From Bacillota bacterium (GTDB taxonomy: Bacteria; Bacillota; Clostridia; Christensenellales; Aristaeellaceae): a DNA stretch of 31,406 nucleotides. The DNA is taken from positions 1 through 31,406 of the forward strand of contig JAEYCB010000045.1 of NCBI GenBank assembly GCA_023404345.1, given 5' to 3'. Numbering within the stretch: position 1 is the stretch's first letter; the number at the start of each line of letters is the position of its first letter. Position numbers and translations under genes: made by a program. Below, in pieces: positions 23,436 through 31,406 of this stretch. The notes below the pieces were generated by a model. The model searched no databases. It saw only the letters and a list, made by a program, of their open reading frames with translations, and was not told the origin of the DNA.

Positions 23436-26400
23436 GCGCACAGACATCCACCGCATTCTGGTGATCGGCTCCGGCCCCATCGTGATCGGGCAGGCCGCCG
23501 AGTTTGACTATGCGGGCACGCAGGCGTGCCTGGCACTGCGCGAGGAAGGGTACGAGGTTATTCTGGTCAACTCCAACCCCGCTACCATCATGACCGACGT
23601 GGACATCGCCGATAAGGTTTATATGGAGCCGCTCACACTGGAATACGTGGCCAAAATTCTGCGCTATGAGCGGCCGGACGCCATTTTGCCGGGCCTGGGC
23701 GGACAGACGGGCCTGAACCTGGCCATGCAGCTAAAGCGCAAGGGCGTGCTGGACGAGTGCCAGGTGGAAATTCTGGGCACCAGCTTTGAATCTATCGAGA
23801 TGGCGGAGGACCGCGAGAAGTTCAAGGAGCTGTGCGAGCGTCTGGGCGAACCGGTATTACCTTCCGTGATTGCTACCAGCATGGAGGAGGGCTTCCGTGC
23901 GGCGGAGGAAATCGGTTATCCGGTGGTACTGCGCCCCGCCTTTACCTTGGGCGGCACGGGCGGCGGTTTTGCCGACAATCCCGAAGAAATGGAAGAGCTG
24001 CTTAAAAACGCTCTCAAGCTCTCCCCGGTGCATCAGGTGCTGGTGGAAAAGAGCATCAAGGGATACAAGGAAATCGAATATGAGGTGATGCGCGATGCCA
24101 ACGACACGGCCATCGCCATCTGCAACATGGAAAACATCGACCCCGTGGGTGTGCACACGGGCGACTCCATTGTGCTGTGTCCCAGCCAGACGCTGACCAA
24201 CAAAGAATACCACATGCTGCGTGACAGCGCGCTGAAAATCATCCGCGCGCTCAAAATCGAAGGCGGGTGCAACGTGCAGTTCGCCCTCGACCCCTATAGC
24301 TTCCAGTATTACCTGATCGAGGTCAACCCCCGTGTTTCGCGCTCCTCGGCGCTCGCTTCCAAGGCCAGCGGCTATCCCATTGCGCGCGTGTCGGCCAAGG
24401 TGGCGGTGGGCATGCATCTGGAGGAGATCGCCCTGGCCAATACACCGGCCTGCTTTGAACCGGCGCTGGACTATGTGGTCAGCAAAATGGCACGCTTCCC
24501 CTTTGACAAGCTGGAGGGCGCCAGCAACCGCCTGAGCACCCAGATGAAAGCCACGGGCGAAGTGATGAGCGTGGGCCGCACGATCGAGGAAAGCCTGCTC
24601 AAGGCTGTGCGCTCGCTTGAAATCGGCGTGTGCCATATCTACATGCCCCGTTTTGATAACAAACCTGTGGACGAGCTGCTGGACTACATTCAGGACGGCA
24701 CGGACGACAGGTTGTTCGCCATCGCGCAGCTTATCCGCTGCGGGGTCGACCTGGGCCTGATTTACGACCGAACGAAGATTGACATGCTGTTTTTGGAAAA
24801 GATCAAAAACATCGTGGATTTTGAGGCTGTGCTCAGGGCGCATCCCCGCGAGGAGGGTACGCTAGCAAAGGCCAAGAAATTGGGCTTTAGTGACAAGTAC
24901 ATCGGCCAGGTGTGGGGCATGACCGAGAAGGAAGTTTTCCTTCTGCGCAAGGCCTACAATCTCATGCCTGTATACAAGATGATCGATACCTGCGCCAGTG
25001 AATTTGAAAGCTACGTGCCCTACTTCTATTCCACTTACGAGCAGGAAAACGAATCCGTGGTATCGGACCGCAAAAAGATTATTGTGCTGGGTTCGGGTCC
25101 CATCCGCATCGGACAGGGCGTGGAGTTTGACTATTCCACCGTACACGCCATCTGGACCATTCGCCGCGCGGGATACGAGGCCATCATTATCAACAACAAC
25201 CCTGAAACCGTGTCCACTGACTACACCACCAGCGACAAGCTCTACTTCGAACCTCTCACCGTGGAAGATGTAATGAACATCGTCACCTTGGAAAACCCCG
25301 AGGGCGTGGTGGTGAGCCTGGGTGGCCAGACGGCCATCAACCTGGCCGAGCGGCTGCACGACATGGGCGTGAAAATCATCGGCACCGACGTGGAAGCCAT
25401 TTGTCGCGCGGAAAACCGCGATGCATTTGAAAAAATCATGGAGTCGCTGGGGATTCCTCAGCCCAATGGCGAGGCTGTGACCGATATCGAGGCCGGCGTG
25501 CGCGTGGCAGAGCGTATCGGCTACCCCGTACTGGTGCGCCCCAGCTATGTGCTGGGTGGCCGCGCCATGCAGATCGTGCCTAACGAAGAGGCCCTGCGTC
25601 ATTACCTAAAGACTGCCGTGCTGGTCAGCGAGGACCAGCCTGTGCTGGTGGACCACTACATCACCGGCAAGGAATTGGAGACCGATGCCGTGTGCGACGG
25701 AGAGAACGTCTATATTCCCGGCATTATGGAGCATGTGGAGCGCACCGGTGTGCACAGCGGCGACTCGATCAGCGTGTATCCCACCTTCTCGGTAAGTGAA
25801 AAGGCACGGCAAACCATCATTGATTACACGGTACGGCTTGGCCTGGGTATCGGCATTGTGGGACTGTATAACATTCAGTTTATCGTCGATCGCAAGGACA
25901 ACGTGTACGTGATCGAGGTCAACCCCCGTTCCTCCCGCACGGTGCCCTTCTTAAGCAAAGCCACCGGCGTGCCTCTGGCCGACATCGCCACCCGCGTGAT
26001 GCTTGGACACAGCCTGCGCGAGCAGGGCATCGTGGATGTAATGGCCCCGGAGAAGGAAAAGTGGTACGTCAAGGCTCCGGCTTTCAGCTTCTCCAAGCTG
26101 CGCGGTATGGACGCGTACTTAAGCCCCGAGATGAAGTCCACCGGTGAGGCCATCGGTTACGACAAGCGTCTCACCCGCGCGCTGTATAAGGCCATGCAGT
26201 CCTCCGGTATGAACGTGGCCAACTACGGTACCATCTTTGTCACCATTGCCGACAGCGACAAGGGTGAAGCTTTGCCCCTCATCCGCCGTTTCTACGACAT
26301 GGGCTTCAATATTGAGGCCACCCGTGGCACCGCGGAATTCCTCAAGGCTAACGGCATCCGTACCCGCATCCGTAAAAAGCTCAGCGAGGGCAGCGAGGAA

Positions 26401-26607
26401 ATCCTTGATTCCCTGAGGCAGGGACACGTCAACTACGTCATTAACACGCGCGACCCTGCCAGCGTGGGCCGCGACAGTGATGGCGCGCAGATTCGCCGCT
26501 GCGCGGTAGAAAACAACGTGACCATGTTTACTGCGTTGGACACGGTGCGAGTGCTGCTTGAGGTGCTGGAGGAAATCACGCTGTGCATCTCCACCATCGA
26601 TTCCTAA
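23428..26607 (+). CDS. carB: Carbamoyl-phosphate synthase large subunit
   Basis: 1059 residues, normal length. Two homologous ATP-grasp halves are visible, each starting with a GSGPI[V/R]IGQ motif (residues ~10 and ~550) and each containing a VRPS/LRPA strand, GG-rich loop and EVNPR metal site. A methylglyoxal-synthase-like allosteric domain forms the C-terminus (from ~930: GEALPLIRRFYDMGFNIEATRGTA). Makes carbamoyl phosphate from bicarbonate, ammonia and two ATP. No arginine genes are nearby, so this copy serves pyrimidines by context. Overlaps carA by 8 bases. Confidence 0.98.
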   Translation: MPKRTDIHRILVIGSGPIVIGQAAEFDYAGTQACLALREEGYEVILVNSNPATIMTDVDIADKVYMEPLTLEYVAKILRYERPDAILPGLGGQTGLNLAMQLKRKGVLDECQVEILGTSFESIEMAEDREKFKELCERLGEPVLPSVIATSMEEGFRAAEEIGYPVVLRPAFTLGGTGGGFADNPEEMEELLKNALKLSPVHQVLVEKSIKGYKEIEYEVMRDANDTAIAICNMENIDPVGVHTGDSIVLCPSQTLTNKEYHMLRDSALKIIRALKIEGGCNVQFALDPYSFQYYLIEVNPRVSRSSALASKASGYPIARVSAKVAVGMHLEEIALANTPACFEPALDYVVSKMARFPFDKLEGASNRLSTQMKATGEVMSVGRTIEESLLKAVRSLEIGVCHIYMPRFDNKPVDELLDYIQDGTDDRLFAIAQLIRCGVDLGLIYDRTKIDMLFLEKIKNIVDFEAVLRAHPREEGTLAKAKKLGFSDKYIGQVWGMTEKEVFLLRKAYNLMPVYKMIDTCASEFESYVPYFYSTYEQENESVVSDRKKIIVLGSGPIRIGQGVEFDYSTVHAIWTIRRAGYEAIIINNNPETVSTDYTTSDKLYFEPLTVEDVMNIVTLENPEGVVVSLGGQTAINLAERLHDMGVKIIGTDVEAICRAENRDAFEKIMESLGIPQPNGEAVTDIEAGVRVAERIGYPVLVRPSYVLGGRAMQIVPNEEALRHYLKTAVLVSEDQPVLVDHYITGKELETDAVCDGENVYIPGIMEHVERTGVHSGDSISVYPTFSVSEKARQTIIDYTVRLGLGIGIVGLYNIQFIVDRKDNVYVIEVNPRSSRTVPFLSKATGVPLADIATRVMLGHSLREQGIVDVMAPEKEKWYVKAPAFSFSKLRGMDAYLSPEMKSTGEAIGYDKRLTRALYKAMQSSGMNVANYGTIFVTIADSDKGEALPLIRRFYDMGFNIEATRGTAEFLKANGIRTRIRKKLSEGSEEILDSLRQGHVNYVINTRDPASVGRDSDGAQIRRCAVENNVTMFTALDTVRVLLEVLEEITLCISTIDS

Positions 26608-26619
26608 GGAGGCGGACAG

Positions 26620-27381
26620 ATGCGTTTTATCATCGAAAGCCATGCGACGCTTACGCAAAATGTCTACCATATGCGGCTGAGAGGCGATACGCGGGCCATC
26701 GTCAAACCGGGTCAGTTTGTGCAGGTGCAGCTGCCTGGGTTTTACCTCAGACGTCCCATTTCGGTGTGCGACTGGCGGCCGGGTGAGGACGGCACGCTGG
26801 ATTTGATCTACAAGGTAGTGGGTCTGGGTACGGAGGCCATGAGCCGCTATGCGCTTGGTACGGAATTGGATCTGCTTACGGGCCTTGGCAACGGCTTTGA
26901 CGTGGACAGGCTGGATGAGGTGACGGCCTCACAGTTTCCGATGTTGGTGGGAGGGGGCGTAGGCACGCCACCCATGTATGGCCTGTGCAAAAAGTTGCTG
27001 GCCGCTTGCAAGAAGCCGCACGTGATTCTGGGATTTAACACTGCCGCAGAGGTGTTTTGGCAAAAGGAGTTTGAGGCACTGGGCGTGCCGGTGACTGTGA
27101 CTACGGCTGACGGTACGCTGGGTGTGAAGGGCTTTGTGACCGACGCCATGGTTCCTTTGGAAGGCCAGTATGATTATGTGTATGCCTGTGGCCCGGAACC
27201 CATGCTCAAAGCCGTATATGCCCTGTGTGAGAAGCAGGATGTCCACGGCCAGTTCAGCTTTGAGGAACGCATGGCATGCGGCTTTGGAGTGTGCATGGGC
27301 TGCTCATGCAAAACCAAGTACGGCAACAAACGCATCTGCAAGGATGGGCCGGTGCTCAGAAGGGAGGAGATCATATGGTAG
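26620..27381 (+). CDS. pyrK: Dihydroorotate dehydrogenase electron-transfer subunit
   Basis: 253 residues; ATG preceded by AAGGAGG. FAD-binding RRPISVCDW and the NAD-binding MLVGGGVGTPPMYGLCKKL are followed by the C-terminal [2Fe-2S] cysteines C220, C225, C228 and C240 (C-x4-C-x2-C-x11-C). PyrK passes electrons from PyrD to NAD+, which defines the type 1B enzyme. It overlaps pyrD by seven bases. Confidence 0.96.
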   Translation: MRFIIESHATLTQNVYHMRLRGDTRAIVKPGQFVQVQLPGFYLRRPISVCDWRPGEDGTLDLIYKVVGLGTEAMSRYALGTELDLLTGLGNGFDVDRLDEVTASQFPMLVGGGVGTPPMYGLCKKLLAACKKPHVILGFNTAAEVFWQKEFEALGVPVTVTTADGTLGVKGFVTDAMVPLEGQYDYVYACGPEPMLKAVYALCEKQDVHGQFSFEERMACGFGVCMGCSCKTKYGNKRICKDGPVLRREEIIW

Positions 27382-28289
27382 ATACGCGTGTGACCCTCTC
27401 CGGCTGGACGCTGGACAACCCCGTGATTCCCGCCAGCGGCTGCTTTGGATATGGCGAGGAATTTCATGAACTGTATGATATCAACGTATTAGGCACGTTC
27501 TCCTTCAAGGGTACCACCCTGGAAGCGCGCTTTGGCAACCCTACGCCCCGTATTGCAGAGTGCACGGCAGGCATGATCAATGCTGTGGGACTGCAGAACC
27601 CCGGCGTGCATCATGTGATCGAACATGAGCTCCCGAAGCTGAAAACTTTCTTTCACAAAAAGGTTATCGCCAACATCAGCGGCTTTTCTGTGGAGGAATA
27701 TGTGGAATGCTGCCGCCTGATGGATGTACAGGAGCAGGTGGGCATCATTGAGGTCAATGTAAGCTGTCCGAATGTGCACGGAGGCGGTATGGCCTTTGGC
27801 ACGTGTGCAGAGAGTGCGGCGGAGGTGACCCGCGCCGTCAAGTCCGTGACCACAAAGCACGTTTATATCAAGTTGAGTCCCAATGTGACGGACATCGTGT
27901 CCATCGCCAGGGCATGCGAAGATGCGGGAGCTGATGGACTCAGCCTGATCAATACACTTTTGGGTATGCGTATCGATCTGAAAACGCGCAAACCCGTGAT
28001 TGCAAACGTGATGGGAGGATTCTCCGGACCGGCGGTGTTCCCGGTAGCGTTGCGCATGGTGTATCAGGTGGCGCGGGCTGTAAAGATTCCCGTGATCGGC
28101 ATGGGGGGCGTGAGCAGTGCGCGCGACGTAATCGAAATGATGCTGGCCGGTGCTGCCGCCGTGCAGGTGGGCGCGCAGAACCTGGTTGACCCCTATATCT
28201 GCCCGAAGATCATCGAGGCGCTGCCCGGCGAGATGGAGCGGTTGGGCATCGAGCGCCTGAACGATATTATTGGAGGTGCGTGGAAATGA
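27375..28289 (+). CDS. pyrD: Dihydroorotate dehydrogenase, type 1B catalytic subunit
   Basis: 304 residues from the ATG at 27375 (GGGAGGAG upstream); the longer frame to 27276 lies within pyrK. FMN barrel with NPVIPASGCFGYG, the active-site Cys in VNVSCPNVHGGG typical of class 1 enzymes, IKLSPNVTDI, and GMGGVSSARDVIEMMLAGA for phosphate binding. It oxidises dihydroorotate to orotate in the cytoplasm, together with PyrK. Confidence 0.97.
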   Translation: MVDTRVTLSGWTLDNPVIPASGCFGYGEEFHELYDINVLGTFSFKGTTLEARFGNPTPRIAECTAGMINAVGLQNPGVHHVIEHELPKLKTFFHKKVIANISGFSVEEYVECCRLMDVQEQVGIIEVNVSCPNVHGGGMAFGTCAESAAEVTRAVKSVTTKHVYIKLSPNVTDIVSIARACEDAGADGLSLINTLLGMRIDLKTRKPVIANVMGGFSGPAVFPVALRMVYQVARAVKIPVIGMGGVSSARDVIEMMLAGAAAVQVGAQNLVDPYICPKIIEALPGEMERLGIERLNDIIGGAWK

Positions 28290-28996
28290 GCCGTGGAGAT
28301 GTGATTATCGCATTGGACTTCCCCAGCGCAGAGGCGGTGTACGCTTTTCTGGACAAGTTTGAAAACGAGGCGCGCAAGCCCTACGTGAAGGTGGGTATGG
28401 AGCTGTTTTATGCCGAAGGCCCGCAGATTGTGCGGGAAATCAAGGCACGCGGGCATAAGATTTTTCTGGATCTGAAGCTGCATGACATTCCCAACACCGT
28501 GAAAAAGGCTATGGCATCGCTGTCCAGGCTGGATGTTGACATGACCAACCTGCATGCCGCGGGCACCATTGATATGATGAAGGCGGCCGTGGAAGGGCTG
28601 ACCCGTCCGGATGGAACGCGGCCCATGCTGCTCGCGGTGACACAGCTTACCTCTACCAGTGAGGAGCGCATGCAGCGGGAACTGCTCATTGGCGCCAGCA
28701 TGCCTGATACCGTGAAAAAGTATGCTCAGAATGCAAAAGAGGCGGGGCTGGACGGCGTGGTATGCTCCCCGCTGGAGGCTGGGCTGGTGAAGGAAGCCTG
28801 CGGCGCAGCGTTCCAGACGGTAACGCCGGGCATCCGTTTTGCGGATTCGGCGGCGGACGATCAGGCGCGCGTGATGACCTCCGAAAAGGCGCGCTTGGGA
28901 GGAAGCGACTACATTGTGGTGGGGCGGCCCATCACCCAGGCAGCGGACCCCGTGGCGGCCTATCGCCGCTGCGTGAAGGAATTCCTTGGCGAGTAA
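28286..28996 (+). CDS. pyrF: Orotidine 5'-phosphate decarboxylase
   Basis: 236 residues. The ATG at 28286 overlaps the pyrD stop (ATGA) and has GGAGG nine bases upstream; the GTG two codons earlier is too close to it. Catalytic motif DLKLHDIPNTVKKAM with the Lys-Asp array, VIIALDF at the start and a phosphate-binding YIVVGRPITQAADP end. Last step to UMP. Confidence 0.96.
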   Translation: MSRGDVIIALDFPSAEAVYAFLDKFENEARKPYVKVGMELFYAEGPQIVREIKARGHKIFLDLKLHDIPNTVKKAMASLSRLDVDMTNLHAAGTIDMMKAAVEGLTRPDGTRPMLLAVTQLTSTSEERMQRELLIGASMPDTVKKYAQNAKEAGLDGVVCSPLEAGLVKEACGAAFQTVTPGIRFADSAADDQARVMTSEKARLGGSDYIVVGRPITQAADPVAAYRRCVKEFLGE

Positions 28997-29015
28997 CAAA
29001 GGAGGAAATTCAACC

Positions 29016-29648
29016 ATGGAAAAACAGATTGCAGGCGCGCTATTGTCCATCGGCGCGGTGTTTCTAAGGCCCGAGGAGCCTTTCACCTGGGCCAGCGGTA
29101 TCAAAAGTCCCATCTACTGTGACAATCGCCTGACGCTGACCGCCCCTGAGGTCCGCGATCAGGTGGAAAACGGACTGATGGAAGTTATCCGTCGTGAATA
29201 TCCGGACGCGGAAGTACTTATGGGCACATCCACCGCGGGTATCGCCCACGCTGCCATTGTGGCGCATATGATGCATCTGCCCATGGGCTACGTGCGTGGC
29301 GGAAACAAGGACCATGGCCGTCAGAACCGCATCGAGGGCAAGCTGGAAGCGGGCCAGAAGGTGGTTGTGGTGGAGGACCTGATCTCCACTGGCGGGAGCG
29401 TTATCGACGTGGTGGACGCGCTGCGCGAGGCGGGAGCAGAGGTGTTGGGCATCGCCAGCATCTTCACCTATGGCATGCAGAAGGGCCTGGACCGGCTGGC
29501 TGCCGCCGGAGTGAAAAACGTGAGCCTGTCCAACTTCGACGTGCTGGCAGAGGTGGCGGCGGAGAAGGGTTATATACGCACCGAACAGGTGGAGCAGCTC
29601 ATCCGGTTCCGCAACAACCCCAGCGACGAGAGCTGGATGCACAACTAA
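29016..29648 (+). CDS. pyrE: Orotate phosphoribosyltransferase
   Basis: 210 residues from the ATG at 29016, preceded by AAGGAGG; an open extension to 28986 overlaps pyrF and lacks a site. The PRPP-binding motif VVVVEDLISTGGS is followed by the usual hood and a FNNPS-like FRNNPSD tail. It makes OMP from orotate and PRPP. Twenty bases after pyrF. Confidence 0.96.
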   Translation: MEKQIAGALLSIGAVFLRPEEPFTWASGIKSPIYCDNRLTLTAPEVRDQVENGLMEVIRREYPDAEVLMGTSTAGIAHAAIVAHMMHLPMGYVRGGNKDHGRQNRIEGKLEAGQKVVVVEDLISTGGSVIDVVDALREAGAEVLGIASIFTYGMQKGLDRLAAAGVKNVSLSNFDVLAEVAAEKGYIRTEQVEQLIRFRNNPSDESWMHN

Positions 29649-29660
29649 GGAGGCAGACGC

Positions 29661-30578
29661 ATGCCCAGACATTTGCTCGATATCCGCGACCTGACCACGC
29701 AGGAGCTGGATGCCCTGATGGATCGCGCGGATGACATTATTCAAAACCCCAAGCACTACGCCGAGTGCATGCACGGAAAAAAACTGGCGACACTCTTCTA
29801 TGAGCCCAGCACCCGCACGCGCCTGAGCTTCGAAGCGGCCATGCTGGAATTGGGCGGCAGCGTGCTAGGTTTTTCCTCGGCGGACAGTTCCTCGGCAGCA
29901 AAGGGAGAGAGTGTGGCCGATACCGTGCGTACCGTGGGCTGCTACGCGGATATCATTGCCATGCGTCATCCCAAGGAAGGCGCGCCCACTGCGGCGGCGC
30001 AGGTCAGTCCTGTGCCCATCATCAACGCAGGCGACGGCGGGCACAATCATCCCACCCAAACATTGGCGGACCTGCTCACCATCCGGCGCGAGAAGGGCCG
30101 TCTCAATCAGCTTGTCATTGGCTGCTGTGGCGATTTGCAGTTTGGCCGCACGGTGCACAGCCTCATCAACGCCATGATGCGCTATAAGAGTATCCGCTTT
30201 GTGCTCATCTCCCCGGATGAACTGCGCGTGCCCGAATACGTGCGCGAGAGCATGCATAAAAACGGCGTCACCTTCGTGGAGGTGGAGCGGCTGGAAGATG
30301 TGATCGGCACGTTGGACATCCTCTACATGACCCGCGTACAGCGTGAGCGCTTCTTCAACGAGGCGGATTATGTGCGCCTCAAGGACAGCTATATCCTTGA
30401 TACTGACAAGATGCGCATCGCACGCAAAGATCTGTGCGTGCTGCATCCACTGCCGCGCGTGAATGAAATCAGCCGCGCTGTGGACGATGATCCTCGTGCC
30501 TGCTATTTCCGTCAAGTGGCCAACGGCAAGTACATGCGCGAGGCCCTTCTTATGAAGCTGCTGGAGGTGGAGGCATGA
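29661..30578 (+). CDS. pyrB: Aspartate carbamoyltransferase catalytic subunit
   Basis: 305 residues, typical length; AAGGAGG upstream of the ATG. The carbamoyl-phosphate loop YEPSTRTRLSFE (STRTR at 50-54), the mobile SSSAAKGES loop, GDGGHNHPTQTLADL and HPLPRVNEI near the end are all intact. It joins carbamoyl phosphate to aspartate. Overlap with pyrI by four bases indicates the regulated PyrB-PyrI holoenzyme. Confidence 0.98.
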   Translation: MPRHLLDIRDLTTQELDALMDRADDIIQNPKHYAECMHGKKLATLFYEPSTRTRLSFEAAMLELGGSVLGFSSADSSSAAKGESVADTVRTVGCYADIIAMRHPKEGAPTAAAQVSPVPIINAGDGGHNHPTQTLADLLTIRREKGRLNQLVIGCCGDLQFGRTVHSLINAMMRYKSIRFVLISPDELRVPEYVRESMHKNGVTFVEVERLEDVIGTLDILYMTRVQRERFFNEADYVRLKDSYILDTDKMRIARKDLCVLHPLPRVNEISRAVDDDPRACYFRQVANGKYMREALLMKLLEVEA

Positions 30579-30997
30579 ATATTGACAGCATCCAGAATGG
30601 CTATGTGATCGACCATATCCACGCCGGCCGCAGCATGGAAATCTATCATTACTTGGGTCTGGATGCGCTGGATTGTTCCGTGGCAATTATTAAAAACGCC
30701 AAATCTCAGCGCATGGGGAAAAAGGATATCATCAAGATTGACCAGGAGATTCCCCTAGACCTGGATTTGCTCGGATATATTGACCCGGGCATCAGTGTAA
30801 ACATTATCCGCAATGGAAAATTGGTGGAGAAGAAAAAACCCGAAATGCCCGCGCGGGTCGTGAACGTGATGAAGTGCAAAAATCCGCGCTGTATTACCCA
30901 GACTGAGCAGGAGCTGGACCAGATTTTTGTGCTGGCCGATCGGGAGAAGCAGGTCTATCGCTGCTTCTATTGTGAGGCGGCGCATAAAAGCGAATAA
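30575..30997 (+). CDS. pyrI: Aspartate carbamoyltransferase regulatory subunit
   Basis: 140 residues, slightly short of the ~153 of E. coli. The N-terminal nucleotide-binding domain (VIDHIHAGRSMEIYHYL, KKDIIKIDQE) is joined to a zinc domain with C101-x4-C106 and C130-x2-C133. PyrI binds CTP/ATP and makes PyrB allosteric. With no PyrR leader upstream, this is the clearest visible control point on the pathway. Confidence 0.96.
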   Translation: MNIDSIQNGYVIDHIHAGRSMEIYHYLGLDALDCSVAIIKNAKSQRMGKKDIIKIDQEIPLDLDLLGYIDPGISVNIIRNGKLVEKKKPEMPARVVNVMKCKNPRCITQTEQELDQIFVLADREKQVYRCFYCEAAHKSE

Positions 30998-31003
30998 CCC
31001 AAA

Positions 31004-31036
31004 CAGGGCGGACGGCTATGTAAGCTGTCCGCCCTG
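31004..31036 (+). terminator. Terminator of the pyrimidine operon
   Basis: 13-bp GC-rich stem (CAGGGCGGACGGC with GCTGTCCGCCCTG, one G-U pair, 7-base loop) beginning six bases after the pyrI stop. The T tract is poor (CTTGTTG), so it may work with other factors or be leaky. Confidence 0.7.
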
Positions 31037-31172
31037 CTTGTTGAAATCTGGAAAATCGGAATGTTTATATGGTGCTTTTAAATGAAAGTTCGCATATTAC
31101 GGAACAAACAAAACGTGAAATAATATGAACGTTCGGGCGCAGAAAAAAGTTCAGAAAAATGCCAAAAAACTG

Positions 31173-31201
31173 TTGACACGGCGCCTAAAGCGTGCTATTA
31201 T
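31173..31201 (+). promoter_or_regulatory. Ribosomal RNA operon promoter
   Basis: TTGACA (31173-31178), 17-base spacer, TATTAT (31196-31201), preceded by an A-rich tract at about 31141-31170 that looks like an UP element. A weaker possible second promoter (TTACGG, then ATAATA) sits near 31098-31126. Confidence 0.88.
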
Positions 31202-31328
31202 GTACAAGCTCGCTCGAGAGCAACGAACCTTGAAAACGATACAGAGTAAGAAAATAAGGAAGAAACGCAAGCAGTCAATGAATTGAGTGAATTGCGAGCC
31301 AGAGAAATCTGGAGCGTAAACAGGAATT
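31202..31328 (+). other. Leader of the rRNA operon
   Basis: About 127 bases without coding potential. It holds a small self-complementary GCTCGCTCGAGAGC, a CTTGAAAACGATACAG segment like those before rRNA genes in Firmicutes (antitermination/processing region), and a hairpin CCAGA-GAAA-TCTGG at 31299-31312. Confidence 0.6.

Positions 31329-31406
<78 letters not shown>

Noticed and set aside
23857..24843. 328-codon open frame on the minus strand inside carB
   Set aside because: It lies antisense to a strongly conserved gene, has no ribosome binding site or family resemblance, and is explained by the G+C-rich codon pattern of carB. The same applies to the antisense frames in pyrB, pyrC, pyrF and pyrE.

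Overview
The window is chromosomal DNA of a Gram-positive anaerobe, most likely a member of class Clostridia (Bacillota) with moderately high G+C. The pointers are a BceRSAB-type peptide-resistance module, a bifunctional penicillin-binding protein with a long cytoplasmic tail, a corrinoid methyltransferase cluster, a PyrK/PyrD type 1B dihydroorotate dehydrogenase, strong AGGAGG ribosome binding sites, and the first ~78 bases of a Clostridia-like 16S rRNA. Genus cannot be assigned from this alone. I see no phage, CRISPR array, tRNA or intact insertion sequence.

Positions 1-2690 look decayed: the N-terminus of an IS5-like transposase at the left edge, an unidentified gene interrupted by an in-frame stop (266-544), and a ROK sugar kinase fused to a GmhA-like SIS isomerase domain whose reading frame is broken at a TTTTTTG heptamer. 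Positions 2887-9221 hold a corrinoid (vitamin B12) methyl-transfer and B12-handling cluster. On the minus strand it reads corrinoid protein -> cobalamin riboswitch -> DUF4430 (transcobalamin-like) protein -> ECF-type S component -> UroD/MtaA-type methyltransferase -> DUF2284 iron-sulfur protein -> ferredoxin-fused reductive activator. A PocR-AraC regulator diverges from it. This is the most interesting part: an intra-operon riboswitch appears to separate expression of the corrinoid protein from the genes downstream, and I can draw a mutually exclusive sequestor/antisequestor pairing over the DUF4430 start codon.

Positions 9369-13020 carry rmlB and rmlA (dTDP-sugar synthesis, without rmlC or rmlD) and a short FtsH-like membrane protease, all on the minus strand. 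A class A penicillin-binding protein (13129-16209, plus) diverges from the protease. Positions 16246-20940 (minus) hold a complete BceRSAB-like system: response regulator, intramembrane-sensing kinase, ABC ATPase, FtsX-type permease, plus a 55-residue membrane protein.

Positions 21016-31036 (plus) are a compact nine-gene operon, pyrC-carA-carB-pyrK-pyrD-pyrF-pyrE-pyrB-pyrI. It encodes every step from bicarbonate and glutamine to UMP and has a consensus promoter, short or overlapping junctions and a final hairpin. It is followed at once by a ribosomal RNA promoter and the start of a 16S rRNA gene.
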